64,000 nt of DNA from Microbacterium sp. KUDC0406 (GCF_021582875.1 NZ_CP091138.1:1922001-1986000); one strand, 5' to 3'. Shown: positions 11,126 through 20,510, counted from the first letter of the stretch. Made by a program: numbers and translations. The notes: generated by a model from the sequence alone, not told the origin.

Positions 11126-11622
11126 TCACGACGTCTCCGTCCGGGACGCGCGCCCCAGTCTCTGACGGGCGGTCTTGGCGCCGGGCCCGACCGGCACGTG
11201 CGCCGTCGCGGCCGCCAGGCCGAACACGGGCATGTCGACGTAGACGGCCTCGAGGTCTGCGACGGGAACCTGGTAGGTCTCATGCCAGACGCCCACGCTC
11301 CCCGTGCCCTGCAGGGTGCGCATGAAATCGCGCCAGGGCTGCAGGTGCGGCGCATCGCGGTCCGCGGCGAACCGCTGCAGGTGCTCCGGGCTCTCCCAGT
11401 AGGACAGCAGGAGCGTCGTCCGTCCGAACCAGCTGTGCGCCCGAGCATCCCGGCATCGGGATGCGTGGCGAGATGGCGCAGCATGGGCGCCATCCTGCTC
11501 GCCGTCCACCCGACCCTCCCGACCTGCCACCAGCGGTTGGCACGCATGCCGATCAGGAAGACGGTGACGTCCGTGCGGTCGGGTGCGGCGGTGAATCGAC
11601 CGGGGTGTACCTGCTGAGCCAT
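11126..11622 (-). CDS. DUF4188 family protein (frameshifted), TetR target
   Basis: This is a protein of about 165 residues of the DUF4188 (monooxygenase-like dimeric alpha/beta barrel) family. The N-terminal part reads VTVFLIGMRANRWWQVGRV. After a one-base deletion in a G run near 11445 the frame continues as SWFGRTTLLLSYWESPEHLQ. Restoring one G gives a continuous family member. The ATG at 11622 follows a good GAGGAGAGG site. The gene diverges from a TetR regulator across a 68-base gap holding a near-perfect palindrome, so that repressor very likely controls it. The biochemical role of DUF4188 is not established. Confidence 0.75.
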
Positions 11623-11649
11623 GGGCCTCTCCTCTTCCGAACAAGTTTT

Positions 11650-11675
11650 GTAACGTCGTTATGCAACAACGTTAC
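11650..11675. promoter_or_regulatory. TetR-type operator palindrome between DUF4188 and tetR
   Basis: Eleven-base arms (GTAACGTCGTT and AACAACGTTAC) flank a 4-base centre and differ at one position. The site is midway between two divergent start codons at 11622 and 11691, where a TetR dimer could block both promoters. That the adjacent TetR protein binds it is inferred from location and symmetry. Confidence 0.7.
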
Positions 11676-11690
11676 GGTAACATCGTCACC

Positions 11691-12266
11691 ATGGCAAGAC
11701 CGATCGTCCACACCGCAGAGCTCCGCGACCGACTGCTCGACGTCACCGCCGCCATGGTCGACGCGAAAGGACCCGAACGCATCAGCCTGCGCGAGATCGC
11801 GCAGGCATCCGACACCTCGACCTCGGCGGTCTACGCCCTGTTCGGCGGCAAGGCGCAGCTGCTCGTCGCCGTGATCGATCACGGCTTCACATCGTTCGGC
11901 GCCGCCCAGGCCGAGACCGAGTCCGCCGGACTGCGCGCTCTCGGCCGGGCCTACCGCACGTGGGCGAAGGCGAATCCCGCGCTGTACCGGCTGATGTTCG
12001 GCGGAGCGATCACCGCCGCAGCGGACTGCGCGACCGATGCGGATGTCGCCACGGCTGCGATGACGCCCCTGGTGCGCGCCCTCGCCCTCCGAGTACCGGC
12101 TACGCAGGTGATGCCGGCTGCGATGACGGTGTGGGCCCAGGTGCACGGAGCGGTCAGCCTCGAGCTCGCCGACGTCGCCCCTCAGGTGAGCGATTGGGAC
12201 GCGCTGTACGACGCCGTCCTCGACACCGTCGAGCGCGCGTTCCCGCTGCCCGCGCCCTCCTCCTGA
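11691..12266 (+). CDS. TetR/AcrR family transcriptional regulator
   Basis: This is a 191-residue repressor. Its N-terminal helix-turn-helix is at about residues 10-55 (ISLREIAQASDTSTSAVYALF). The C-terminal ligand-binding domain is of the WHG type (YRTWAKANPALYRLMFGG, AMTVWAQVHGAVSLELA). The ATG at 11691 is chosen over the upstream ATG at 11661 because the latter lies inside the operator palindrome. It probably represses itself and the divergent DUF4188 gene. The inducer is unknown. It converges with folD across a strong bidirectional terminator. Confidence 0.88.
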   Translation: MARPIVHTAELRDRLLDVTAAMVDAKGPERISLREIAQASDTSTSAVYALFGGKAQLLVAVIDHGFTSFGAAQAETESAGLRALGRAYRTWAKANPALYRLMFGGAITAAADCATDADVATAAMTPLVRALALRVPATQVMPAAMTVWAQVHGAVSLELADVAPQVSDWDALYDAVLDTVERAFPLPAPSS

Positions 12267-12353
12267 CCGCTCCCCCGGGAGCGGTCGGCCCGGTTCGGAC
12301 TCAGCCCGGCGGTGCGGTCCCGCCCGCACCACGCATCCGCACGCCTGCCGAAT

Positions 12354-12397
12354 GCCGACGCCCCTCCTGAATCACGTTGTTCAGGAGGGGCGTCGGC
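12354..12397. terminator. Bidirectional terminator between tetR and folD
   Basis: Perfect 18-base arms (12354-12371 and 12380-12397) enclose an 8-base loop in the gap between two converging genes. Confidence 0.8.
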
Positions 12398-12429
12398 GAC
12401 CGAGCGGGGCCTCGACGGTGGAGGTCGCG

Positions 12430-13312
12430 TCAGCCGAGCGTGCGCTCGGCGGCCTCCACCACGTTCGTCATGAGCAGCGCCACGGTCATCGGCCCCACGC
12501 CGCCGGGGTTCGGCGAGAGCCAGCCCGCCACCTCCGCGACATCCGGATGCACGTCGCCGTGGACCCTGTTCTTCCCGGTCTCGGGATCGACCTCGCGCGT
12601 GACGCCGACGTCGAGCACCGCGGCGCCCGGCTTCACGTCCTCGGCCCTGATGAGGTGCTTGACCCCAGCGCCCGCGACGATCACGTCCGCCGTCCGCAGG
12701 TACGGCGACATGTCGGGGGTGCCGGTGTGCACCTGCGTGACCGTCGCGTTGATGTCGCGGCGGGTCAGCAGCAGCCCGATCGGACGACCGATCGTGACGC
12801 CGCGGCCGACGACCACGACGTGCTTGCCCTTGAGGTCGTAGTCGTTGCGCAGCAGCAGCTCGATCACGCCGCGGGGTGTGCACGGCAGCGGCGTGTGGAT
12901 CGGCGCATTGACGTTCAGCACCAGCCGCCCGAGGTTGGTCGGATGCAGGCCGTCGGCGTCCTTGGCAGGATCGATCCGTTCCAGGACGGCGTCGGTGTCG
13001 AGGTGCTTCGGCAGCGGCAGCTGCACGATGTACCCGTGGCAGGCCGGGTCGGCGTTGAGCTCGTCGATCAGCGCCTCGACCTGCTCCTGCGTGGCATCCG
13101 CCGGCAGCTCGCGCTGGATCGAGTTCATCCCGATCGCCTCGGACTGCCTGTGCTTCATCCCCACGTACAGCTGGGATGCCGGGTCGGCCCCCACCAGCAC
13201 GGTTCCGATGCCCGGCACCACACCGCGCTCGCGCAGTGCGGCGACGCGCTCGGCCAGCTCGGTCTTGATCGCCGCCGCCGGCGGCCTTGCCGTCGAGGAT
13301 CTTCGCGGTCAT
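12430..13312 (-). CDS. folD: Bifunctional methylene-THF dehydrogenase/cyclohydrolase (frameshifted near N-terminus)
   Basis: FolD interconverts 5,10-methylene-, methenyl- and 10-formyl-tetrahydrofolate in the cytosol. Family motifs are clear: [16 protein letters not shown] (the catalytic Lys region), the proline-rich QLPLPKHL, and [14 protein letters not shown] of the dinucleotide-binding site. The start [10 protein letters not shown] at 13312 follows AGAGGAAC. After it the frame breaks near 13275, where one extra G in a GC-rich run separates the first dozen residues from [16 protein letters not shown]. An essential gene with a one-base insertion points to a sequencing error. It lies downstream of glyA on the same strand, a natural pairing in one-carbon metabolism, with a large hairpin in the gap. 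Confidence 0.92.
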
Positions 13313-13333
13313 GTCATGTTCCTCTCATCGAGA

Positions 13334-13390
13334 CTGCAGGCCCGCGCCGAGACCGAGGTGCTACGCCCCCGTCTCGGCGCGGGCCTGCAG
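13334..13390. other. Large perfect hairpin between glyA and folD
   Basis: The 20-base arms at 13334-13353 and 13371-13390 are exact complements around a 17-base loop. The hairpin occupies most of the 89-base gap between two co-directional genes. It could be a partial terminator, an RNA-processing or stability element that sets glyA/folD stoichiometry, or a mobile palindromic repeat. There is no T-tract on the folD side. Confidence 0.75.
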
Positions 13391-13401
13391 ATTCGAAACG
13401 A

Positions 13402-14676
13402 TTACTGCTGCAGGTCGGGGTACAGCGGGAACGCGGCGGCGAGCGCGTCGATGCGAGTGCGCAGCGCATCGATGTCGGCACCGGGCTGCAGCGCAAGGGC
13501 GATGACGTCGGCCACCTCGGTGAACTCGGCGTCGCCGAAGCCGCGCGTCGCCAGCGCAGGCGTGCCGATCCGGAGGCCGCTCGTCACCATCGGCGGACGC
13601 GGGTCGTTCGGCACCGCGTTGCGGTTCACCGTGATGTGGATGTCGTGCAGCAGATCCTCGGCCTGCTTGCCGTCGATCTCGGCGTCGCGCAGGTCGACCA
13701 GCACCAGGTGCACGTCCGTGCCGCCCGAGCGCACGGCGATGCCGGCATCCTTCACGTCCTGCTGCGAGAGACGGTCCGCGATGATCGCGGCGCCGCGCAG
13801 CACGCGCTCCTGGCGCTCCTTGAACTCCGGGGTGCCGGCGATCTTGAACGCGGTCGCCTTCGCGGCGATCACGTGCATCAGCGGGCCGCCCTGCTGCCCG
13901 GGGAACACGGCCGAGTTGATCTTCTTCGCGATGTCGGCGTCGTTGGTGAGGATGAAGCCGGAGCGGGGGCCGCCGATGGTCTTGTGCACGGTCGACGAGA
14001 CGACGTGGGCGTGCGGCACCGGGTTCGGGTGCAGACCGGCGGCGACGAGACCGGCGAAGTGCGCCATGTCGACCCAGAGCAGGGCGCCGACCTCGTCGGC
14101 GATCGCGCGGAAGGCGGCGAAGTCGAGGGTGCGGGGGTACGCCGACCAGCCGGCGATGATGACCTTCGGCTTGTGCTCGATGGCCAGGCGGCGCACCTCG
14201 TCCATGTCGATGGTCGACGTCTCGGGGTTCACGCCGTACGCGACGATGTCGTAGAGGCGGCCGGAGAAGTTGATCTTCATGCCGTGCGTGAGGTGACCGC
14301 CCTGGTCGAGCGACAGACCCAGCAGCGTGTCACCGGGGCGGGCGATCGCGTGCAGCACGGCGGCGTTCGCGGTGGCGCCGGAGTGCGGCTGCACGTTGGC
14401 GAACTCGGCGCCGAAAAGGTCCTTCGCCCGCTGGATGGCGAGCTCCTCGGCGACGTCGACCTCTTCGCAGCCGCCGTAGTAACGGCGGCCGGGATAGCCC
14501 TCGGCGTACTTGTTGGTCAGCACCGAGCCCTGCGACTGCAGCACCGAGACGGGCACGAAGTTCTCGGACGCGATCATCTCGAGGAAGGTCTGCTGGCGCT
14601 TCAGCTCACGATCGAGGACCTGAGCGATCTCGGGATCGACCTCGGAGAGGGGTGCGTTGAAGAAGCGGTCGGTCAT
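13402..14676 (-). CDS. glyA: Serine hydroxymethyltransferase
   Basis: GlyA converts serine and THF to glycine and methylene-THF, using PLP, in the cytosol. The frame is intact with 424 residues, the normal family length. Conserved features include IASENFVP, the [15 protein letters not shown] region, HSGATAN, and the PLP-lysine motif [13 protein letters not shown]. The frame is open further upstream, but the ATG at 14676 is chosen because [10 protein letters not shown] matches the family start and follows AGGAAACC. A ZTP riboswitch occupies the 5' leader. folD follows 89 bases downstream. Confidence 0.97.
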   Translation of the reverse strand: MTDRFFNAPLSEVDPEIAQVLDRELKRQQTFLEMIASENFVPVSVLQSQGSVLTNKYAEGYPGRRYYGGCEEVDVAEELAIQRAKDLFGAEFANVQPHSGATANAAVLHAIARPGDTLLGLSLDQGGHLTHGMKINFSGRLYDIVAYGVNPETSTIDMDEVRRLAIEHKPKVIIAGWSAYPRTLDFAAFRAIADEVGALLWVDMAHFAGLVAAGLHPNPVPHAHVVSSTVHKTIGGPRSGFILTNDADIAKKINSAVFPGQQGGPLMHVIAAKATAFKIAGTPEFKERQERVLRGAAIIADRLSQQDVKDAGIAVRSGGTDVHLVLVDLRDAEIDGKQAEDLLHDIHITVNRNAVPNDPRPPMVTSGLRIGTPALATRGFGDAEFTEVADVIALALQPGADIDALRTRIDALAAAFPLYPDLQQ

Positions 14677-14718
14677 GGCGGTTTCCTGCTTTCTCACGGG
14701 AAGAGGGGATGGTTTCGC

Positions 14719-14800
14719 ATCGGCCCAGGCGCGCGGTCGATTCCCATGAGAAGTCGCTCCCCGGTGGTGACCCACCCAGACGCCAGTCGCGACGAGGAAG
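14719..14800 (-). ncRNA. ZTP (pfl) riboswitch in the glyA leader
   Basis: Read on the minus strand, the leader contains the conserved pfl elements in order. First comes GCGACTGGCG, then GTGGGTCACCACCGGGGAGCG, quoted here as two parts: a short helix with GTGGG/CCAC and the invariant CCGGGGAGCG. After a variable linker comes GCGCCTGGGC, which supplies the pseudoknot and the ZTP-binding loop. The glyA ATG is about 42 bases downstream. ZTP riboswitches are known to sit ahead of glyA, folD and purH and to turn on one-carbon genes when 10-formyl-THF is short. The expression platform is probably ribosome-site access or termination within the short tail. Recognition is by eye; a covariance-model search against the ZTP family would decide it. 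Confidence 0.85.
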
Positions 14801-14897
14801 AGCCTACCCGATGGGCGCGCGCCGCGGATGCCGAAGATCCGAGCATTACGGGCCTCGGCCCCTCCCCTGCGGCGCGCCATCAGGATAGGTTTTGTTC

Positions 14898-16409
14898 ATG
14901 GCCCTTCCTGATTCCCTGCCACTCGTCCCCTACCCCGTCGATGTCCGCAGAGAAGAGGGTGTGATCCCCCTGGCTTCCGCGCGCATCTCCGGCGACGCCG
15001 CCGTCGCCGGGCAGCTGCGCGACGCGCTGGTCACGCGGACCGGCATCCGGTCGCAGATCGTCGGCGGCGGAACGGATGCCGAGATCGCGCTGTCCGTCGA
15101 TCCCGCCGTCGGCGGCCCCGAGGCGTACCTCCTCGACACGAGGGAGGACCGCGTCCTCATCACCGGCGCGGACGCCGCCGGGCTGTTCTACGGCACCCGC
15201 ACGCTGCTGCAGCTGGTGCATGAATCGGATGCGGGATGGGTCGTCCCCGCGTGCGCATCGAGGATGCTCCGCGCTTCGCGTACCGCGGCGTGATGCTCGA
15301 CGTCGCGCGGCACTTCTTCGGCGTCGACGATGTGAAGGCCTACATCGACCGCGCCGTCGACCTGAAGTTCAACCACCTGCACCTGCACCTCACCGACGAC
15401 CAGGGCTGGCGTCTGGAGATCGACTCCTGGCCGCTGCTCACCGAGCGAGGGTCGGGCAGCGACACCACCGGCGGCGAGGGCGGGTTCTTCACGAAGGACC
15501 AGTACCGCGAGATCCTCGCCTACGCCGCCGACCGCCACGTCACGGTCGTGCCCGAGATCGATCTGCCCGGTCATACGCACGCGGTGGGCGTCGCCTACCC
15601 CGACCTCGTCGAGCAGCCCTGGCTCAGCGAGCAGTCCGTCGCCGAGCAGGCGGCGCTCGGCATCCCGCTGCCGGTTCACGGCGAGTTCTACCGTCGGCGC
15701 CGCGGTGGGGCACTCCTCGGTGCGCATCCACGAGGAGCGCACCTACGACTTCGTGGGCGACGTGCTGAGAGAGGTCGCGGAGATCACCCCCGGCCCGTAC
15801 CTGCACATCGGCGGCGACGAGTGCCTCGGCACGCCCGCCGCGGACTTCGCGCTGTTCTTCGAGCGGGTCAGCCGTATGGCCGCCGACACCGGCAAGATCC
15901 CCGTCGCCTGGCACGAGGCGGGTGCCGTCGCCGGCATCGCCGAGGGCACGATCGGGCAGTACTGGGGCAGCGTCGAGCCGAAGGGCTCGCATGCCGAGGA
16001 AGCCGGGCACTTCGTGGAACGCGGTGGCTCGCTGATCATGTCGCCGTCCGACCGCACCTATCTCGACATGAAGCCCACTGCGGACTTCCCGCTCGGGCTG
16101 GTCTGGGCGGGGATCGTGCCGGTGCGCGCCGCCTACGAGTGGGAGCCGACCGCGGTCGTGCCGGGCCTTCCCGCCGAGGCGATCCTCGGGGTCGAGGCGC
16201 CGCTCTGGACCGAGACCGTCACCACCATCGCCGCGGGCGACGCGCTGGTCTTCCCGCGCATCGCCGCGCACGCCGAGACCGCCTGGTCGCCGAAGGACGG
16301 CGCCGAGCGCAGCTGGGAATCGTTCCGCACCCGAGTCGCGGGCCTGGCTCCCGCGTGGGAGGCTTCCGGTATCGACTTCACCCGTTCTGAGGAGATCGCA
16401 TGGGCATGA
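14898..16409 (+). CDS. Cytosolic GH20 beta-N-acetylhexosaminidase (two frameshifts)
   Basis: This intracellular hexosaminidase of about 504 residues has no signal peptide. It should split GlcNAc from imported chito-oligosaccharides or muropeptides. It has the GH20b domain (residues 1-130), then the barrel with HLHLTDDQGWR, VVPEIDLPGH, and the catalytic HIGGDECLG. The frame shifts twice: a missing C near 15243 and an extra base near 15692. Correcting both gives VVPRVRIEDAPRFAYRG and YVGAAVGHSSVRI. TAGGTT lies exactly six bases before the ATG at 14898, so translation is probably leaderless. It overlaps nagA by 10 bases, so GlcNAc release and deacetylation of its phosphate are co-expressed. Confidence 0.88.
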
Positions 16410-17573
16410 CCGACAGCTCGGCACAGGGTTCCCTGCTGATCCATTCCGCGCGGCTGGTGAACGACGGCCTCATCGTCGACGACGCCTGGGTCCTCATCGA
16501 GGACGGCCGTGTCGCCGAGCTGGGCGTCGGGCAGGACCGGGCCGATGCCGACACGATCGTCGACGCCACCGCCGTCGCCGGCAGCGGCGCGATCCTCACC
16601 CCCGGATTCATCGACATCCACGGTCACGGCGGCGCCGGTGTCGCCTTCGATGACGGCGTCGCCGCCATCCGCACCGCCCGTGACATGCACCGCACCCACG
16701 GCACCACCAGGGCCGTGGTCTCACTGGTGACGGGGTCGCTCGACGCGCTGGCGGCGCGGGTCGCCGAGATCGCGGACCTGCGCGAGACGGATGCCGACAT
16801 CCTGGGCAGCCACCTGGAGGGCCCGTTCCTCGATCCCGGACACAAGGGCGCACACGATCCGGAGCTGCTCCGCGAGCCGACCGGCGGCGACGTCGAGCGA
16901 CTGCTCGAGGCCGGCCGCGGCACCGTGCGGCAGATGACGATCGCGCCGGAGATCCCCGGCGGTCTCGAGGCGGTGCGCATCGTGGTCGCGAGCGGCGCGG
17001 CCGCCGCGATCGGACACACGGACGCCGACGACGACACCGTGCGCGCGGCGTTCGATGCCGGCGCATCGATCCTCACGCACGCATTCAACGCCATGCGGCC
17101 GATCCACCATCGCAACCCGGGGCCGGTGCTCACCGTCGGCGGCCGACCATCGCGTGACGCTGGAGGCGATCGTCGACGACATCCACCTGCATCCGCATGT
17201 GACGAAGCTGCTGTTCGACGAGGCCCCCGGCCGGGTCGCTCTCATCACCGACTCGATGGCGGCCGCCGGATCCGTCGACGGCGAGTACTCGCTGGGCGGG
17301 CTGCATGTGACCGTGCTCGACGGCGTCGCACGCGTCGACTCCGGGTCGATCGCCGGATCGACCCTCACCCAGGATGCCGCGCTGCGCAACGCGGTCGCCG
17401 CCGGCGCCACGCTCTCCGAGGCGGTGCGCGCGCTCACCGAGACCCCGGCGGCGGCGGTCGGATTCGGCGAGGAGCTCGGCGCACTGCGACCGGGGATGCT
17501 CGGCGACGCGGTGCTCCTGAACGCGGACCTGCAGGTCGTGCGGGTCTGGACCGGCGCGCGCACCGCGCGCTGA
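16400..17573 (+). CDS. nagA: N-acetylglucosamine-6-phosphate deacetylase (frameshifted)
   Basis: NagA removes acetate from GlcNAc-6-phosphate to give glucosamine-6-phosphate. The metal and catalytic residues are all visible: IHGHGG, SHLEGPF, IGHTDADD, LTHAFNAM, and the catalytic Asp in ITDSMAAAG. One extra G near 17140 shifts the frame between PVLTV and AADHRVTLEAIV. With the correction the length is about 390, normal for the family. Two starts are possible, ATG 16400 and ATG 16406. GAGGAG lies five bases before the first, and the second would give an ATGA overlap with the GH20 stop. It is followed by a strong terminator. Confidence 0.92.
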
Positions 17574-17591
17574 TCCGCCACAGGACGGAAC

Positions 17592-17620
17592 AGGCCGTCG
17601 CACCCCAGATGCGACGGCCT
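17592..17620 (+). terminator. Terminator after nagA
   Basis: Perfect 11-base arms (AGGCCGTCGCA and its complement) enclose a 7-base loop, starting 19 bases after the nagA stop. Confidence 0.75.
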
Positions 17621-17988
17621 CGGTCCCTGTTTCGGGCAGTTTCCCCAGTTCCAGAGCCGGTGGGGCTCGGGAGCTCCTCCCCCGAGGATCCCGAGCCCAC
17701 CGACCGGCGCATCGCTCTGCACCGGCTGTCGTCCGCGACCGCCCCCCGGTGGCGCGTGCGACATGCTCTACGGATGAGACGACGGTCGTCGTGATTCATT
17801 ACGCGGGTTCTGCAGAAACTTTCCCGAGAGGTTGATCCGCAGTCGCCGGGAGTTGTGCACAGGGGCTTTCCGAATCATGGAGTTGGGGTGAGAATGGATG
17901 AGGCGCGTGACGAATCCGGAGTTCACGCGTCTCTTCTTGTGAGACCGCTCCCGCGGCCCTGGAAGCTCTATCAGCCTGGGAAAGATCT
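17621..17988. other. Non-coding gap before the sigma-factor gene
   Basis: About 370 bases lie between the nagA terminator and the sigma-factor start. They hold no convincing ORF. A GC-rich imperfect inverted stretch is present (GGCTCGGGAGC with CCCGAGCC, about 17666-17698). The last 180 bases are more AT-rich and are the likely promoter region for the downstream gene. I could not identify a definite -35/-10 pair. Confidence 0.5.
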
Positions 17989-20316
17989 GTGCACGACGAC
18001 ACCACCGACGACCTGACGGCAGACGCCGATCTCGTCCTCCGCACCCGCTCGGGTGACGCCGCAGCGTTCGGCGAACTCTGGCGTCGGCACTACCCCTGCG
18101 GGGTCGCGGTCGCCCGCTCGGTCACCTCGACGATCGACGCCGACGATCTCGTGCAGGAGTCGTACGCCCGCATCTACCAGGCGATCCTCAAGGGCGGTGG
18201 CCCGAACGGTTCGTTCCGGGCGTATCTGTTCACCAGCATCCGCAACACCGCCGCCGCCTGGGGCCGTGCCCGCAGGGAGACCGCGATCGACGAGCTGGAC
18301 ACCGTCGTCGACCCGAGCAGCACCGACCAGGCTGCCGAGGAGGCCCTCGACCGGGGTCTGACCGCCCAGGCGTTCCGCAGTCTCCCGTCGCGCTGGCAGG
18401 AGGTGCTCTGGTACTCGGAGATCGAGCAGATGAAGCCGGCCGAGATCGCGCCGCTGCTCGGGATGAAGGCCGGTGCCGTCTCGCAGCTCGCCTTCCGCGC
18501 GCGCGAGGGTCTGCGCGAGGCGTGGATCCAGGCGCATCTGCGCAGCGCTGAGCCGGGCTCGGACTGCCAGTGGACGATCGAGCATCTCGGCGCCTACTCG
18601 CGCGGCAACCTCGGCGTGCGTGACCGCAAGCGCCTCGAAGCCCATCTGGACGACTGCGCGCGATGCATGATCGTCGCCGCGGAGGCGAAGGACGTGTCGA
18701 ACCGGCTCGCCCTGGTACTGCTCCCTCTCGTGCTCGGAGTGGCCGGCGCGGGTGGCTACCTGGCTGCCCTGCAGGGCGGCGGAACCCCGATCGTGGCTCT
18801 CGCTGCGATGCCCTCCGACGTCGTCGAGGGCGCCGTGGTCGCCGGCAGCGCGACGGCCGGCGCCGCCGCAGGTGGCAGCCAGGCGGCAGGATCGGCGGCG
18901 GGCACCGGCGGCACGGCCGGTGGCTCGGCCGGCGGGGCGCTCACGGGTATCGGAGCGCTCGTCGGTGCGGGTTCGGCCGCGCTTCTCGTGGCCGGGGTTG
19001 TGGCCGCCGTCGCGGTCGTCCCCAGCATGCTGAGCGCCGCGCCTGCCACGTCGCAGCCTTCGGCCGGCGACGACGACCCGTCGTCGATCTCGTCGGAGGT
19101 CTCGCCCGACCAGTCGGTGCTCGACCAGCAGCCGGTCGTGATCGAGGTCGAGGACGAGCCGCAGCCGGATGCTCCGCAGCCGGAGGAGCCCCCGGCGACC
19201 GATGCCGATGCGCTGCCCGCTCCGGCGCCCGAGGCATCCTCCGCACCGTCGGCCGATGCGGTGAAGCCCGCTCCGCCGGCCGCTCCGACCGATCCGGGGA
19301 CGGAGCCGGGCACCGATCCGGGGACGGAGCCGGGCACCGACCCCGGAACCGACCCGGGCACCGACCCCGGAACCGACCCCGGAACCGACCCCGGAACCGA
19401 CCCGGGCACCGACCCCGGAACCGACCCGGGCACGAACCCCGGAACAGATCCCGGCACGGACCCCGAAACTGACCCGGGCACAGACCCCGAAACCGACCCC
19501 GGAACAGATCCCGGCACGGACCCCGAAACTGACCCGGGCACAGATCCCGGAACCGACCCCGGCGCCGACCCCGGCACCGACCCCGGCACCGACCCCGGCA
19601 CAGACCCCGGCACAGACCCCGGCACAGACCCGGGAACCGACCCCGGAACGGACCCGGGAAGTGAAGTTCCGGCCGCACCGACGGTGACTTGGGGGCCGGC
19701 GAGCGTCTGGATCGACGGCAACTTGGTGACGCACGTATCGATCCCGCTCAGCGGTACCCCCGGCGCGACGGTCGAAGTGCGGGTCCTGCTGGACGGTGCC
19801 ACGGAAAGCAGCACGGACATCACTCTGGACCAGTCCGGCAAGGGCACCGCCGAGTTGCGCCCCACGCTCGAGCAGATCTTTCGCAATGCGTCAGTGACAT
19901 TCCGCGCCGTGATCGACGGCTCCGCCGGGGATCTGCACACCACGCGGCTGCGCGCCCTGGGTGCCGGATCGACACTGCAGTCCGCTCCAGCGGACACGGC
20001 GGCGCTGGCTGCTGCCACGCAGACCGATGCTCCCGCTGCTTCTGTCGAGTCGAAGGTCCCGGCGAACGAGACGGCGGCACCCGCGGCTCTCCAGTCAGAG
20101 GATGCCGCCGCGCCCGCTTCCAATGCCGAGCCGGCGCCGCCCGCCTCCGCTCCGGCTGCCGCGGCTCCGGCCGTGACCGAGGGATCCGCACCGAAGTCCG
20201 AGCCGTCAGAGGCTCCTGCCCCGTCCGACGCGCCCGAGTCGGACGACGCCACGTCGGCCGACTCGAGCCCCGTCGGCGATACTGCATCGACCGACGGCAC
20301 AGCCGCCCTGGACTGA
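17989..20316 (+). CDS. ECF sigma factor fused to anti-sigma zinc finger, membrane segments and DPGT-repeat tail
   Basis: This 775-residue protein joins parts that are usually separate. Residues about 12-97 are sigma-70 region 2 (DADDLVQESYARIY, FRAYLFTSIRNTAAAW). Residues 125-180 are region 4 (LPSRWQEVLWYSEIEQMKP, LLGMKAGAVSQLAFRAREGL). Residues 193-228 look like a zinc-binding anti-sigma module (H219-x3-C223-x2-C226). Hydrophobic segments lie at about 239-261 and 320-348, separated by a Gly/Ala/Ser-rich stretch. From 435 to 558 come 31 tetrapeptides of DPGT type, then an Ig-like segment of about 90 residues (PTVTWGPASVWIDG), and a Pro/Ala/Ser-rich end. A GTG start follows GGGAAAG. Fused sigma/anti-sigma proteins exist in Actinobacteria. 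Here proteolytic release of the sigma part on an envelope signal is a hypothesis. Whether the tail is outside depends on an odd number of membrane passes, which I cannot settle. Confidence 0.85.
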   Translation: MHDDTTDDLTADADLVLRTRSGDAAAFGELWRRHYPCGVAVARSVTSTIDADDLVQESYARIYQAILKGGGPNGSFRAYLFTSIRNTAAAWGRARRETAIDELDTVVDPSSTDQAAEEALDRGLTAQAFRSLPSRWQEVLWYSEIEQMKPAEIAPLLGMKAGAVSQLAFRAREGLREAWIQAHLRSAEPGSDCQWTIEHLGAYSRGNLGVRDRKRLEAHLDDCARCMIVAAEAKDVSNRLALVLLPLVLGVAGAGGYLAALQGGGTPIVALAAMPSDVVEGAVVAGSATAGAAAGGSQAAGSAAGTGGTAGGSAGGALTGIGALVGAGSAALLVAGVVAAVAVVPSMLSAAPATSQPSAGDDDPSSISSEVSPDQSVLDQQPVVIEVEDEPQPDAPQPEEPPATDADALPAPAPEASSAPSADAVKPAPPAAPTDPGTEPGTDPGTEPGTDPGTDPGTDPGTDPGTDPGTDPGTDPGTDPGTNPGTDPGTDPETDPGTDPETDPGTDPGTDPETDPGTDPGTDPGADPGTDPGTDPGTDPGTDPGTDPGTDPGTDPGSEVPAAPTVTWGPASVWIDGNLVTHVSIPLSGTPGATVEVRVLLDGATESSTDITLDQSGKGTAELRPTLEQIFRNASVTFRAVIDGSAGDLHTTRLRALGAGSTLQSAPADTAALAAATQTDAPAASVESKVPANETAAPAALQSEDAAAPASNAEPAPPASAPAAAAPAVTEGSAPKSEPSEAPAPSDAPESDDATSADSSPVGDTASTDGTAALD
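19291..19662 (+). repeat. 31 tandem 12-bp units encoding (D/E/N)P(G/E)T
   Basis: The stretch is exactly 372 bases, or 31 codon-phased 12-base units with third-position variation. Most encode DPGT; variants are EPGT, NPGT, DPET, DPGA and a final DPGS. The phase-preserving design favours expansion or contraction by recombination without frame loss. In the protein it makes an extended acidic, proline-rich spacer. Confidence 0.95.
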
Positions 20317-20510
20317 TCCGATCGAGGGTCGGCATCCTCCGGACGTCGACGTGATCGTGCCGTACATCGTAGGGCTCCGGCATGAAATGATCGACGGCGC
20401 GTGCGCCTGACGAGCGCATCGAGTCCGCCGTTCGCGCGCGCCGGTGCGACAAGACCCCGCGGCAAACACCCCTGACGGACGGTCGTCCGAGACCCGCCTA
20501 GACTTGAGGC

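Noticed and set aside
13334..13390. folD-specific ZTP riboswitch
   Set aside because: The glyA-folD gap is filled by a simple perfect hairpin and lacks the conserved pfl blocks seen in the glyA leader.
12352..14964. 870-codon plus-strand ORF opposite folD and glyA
   Set aside because: Shadow of two well-conserved genes; composition is His/Arg/Val-rich as expected for antisense of GC-rich coding DNA.
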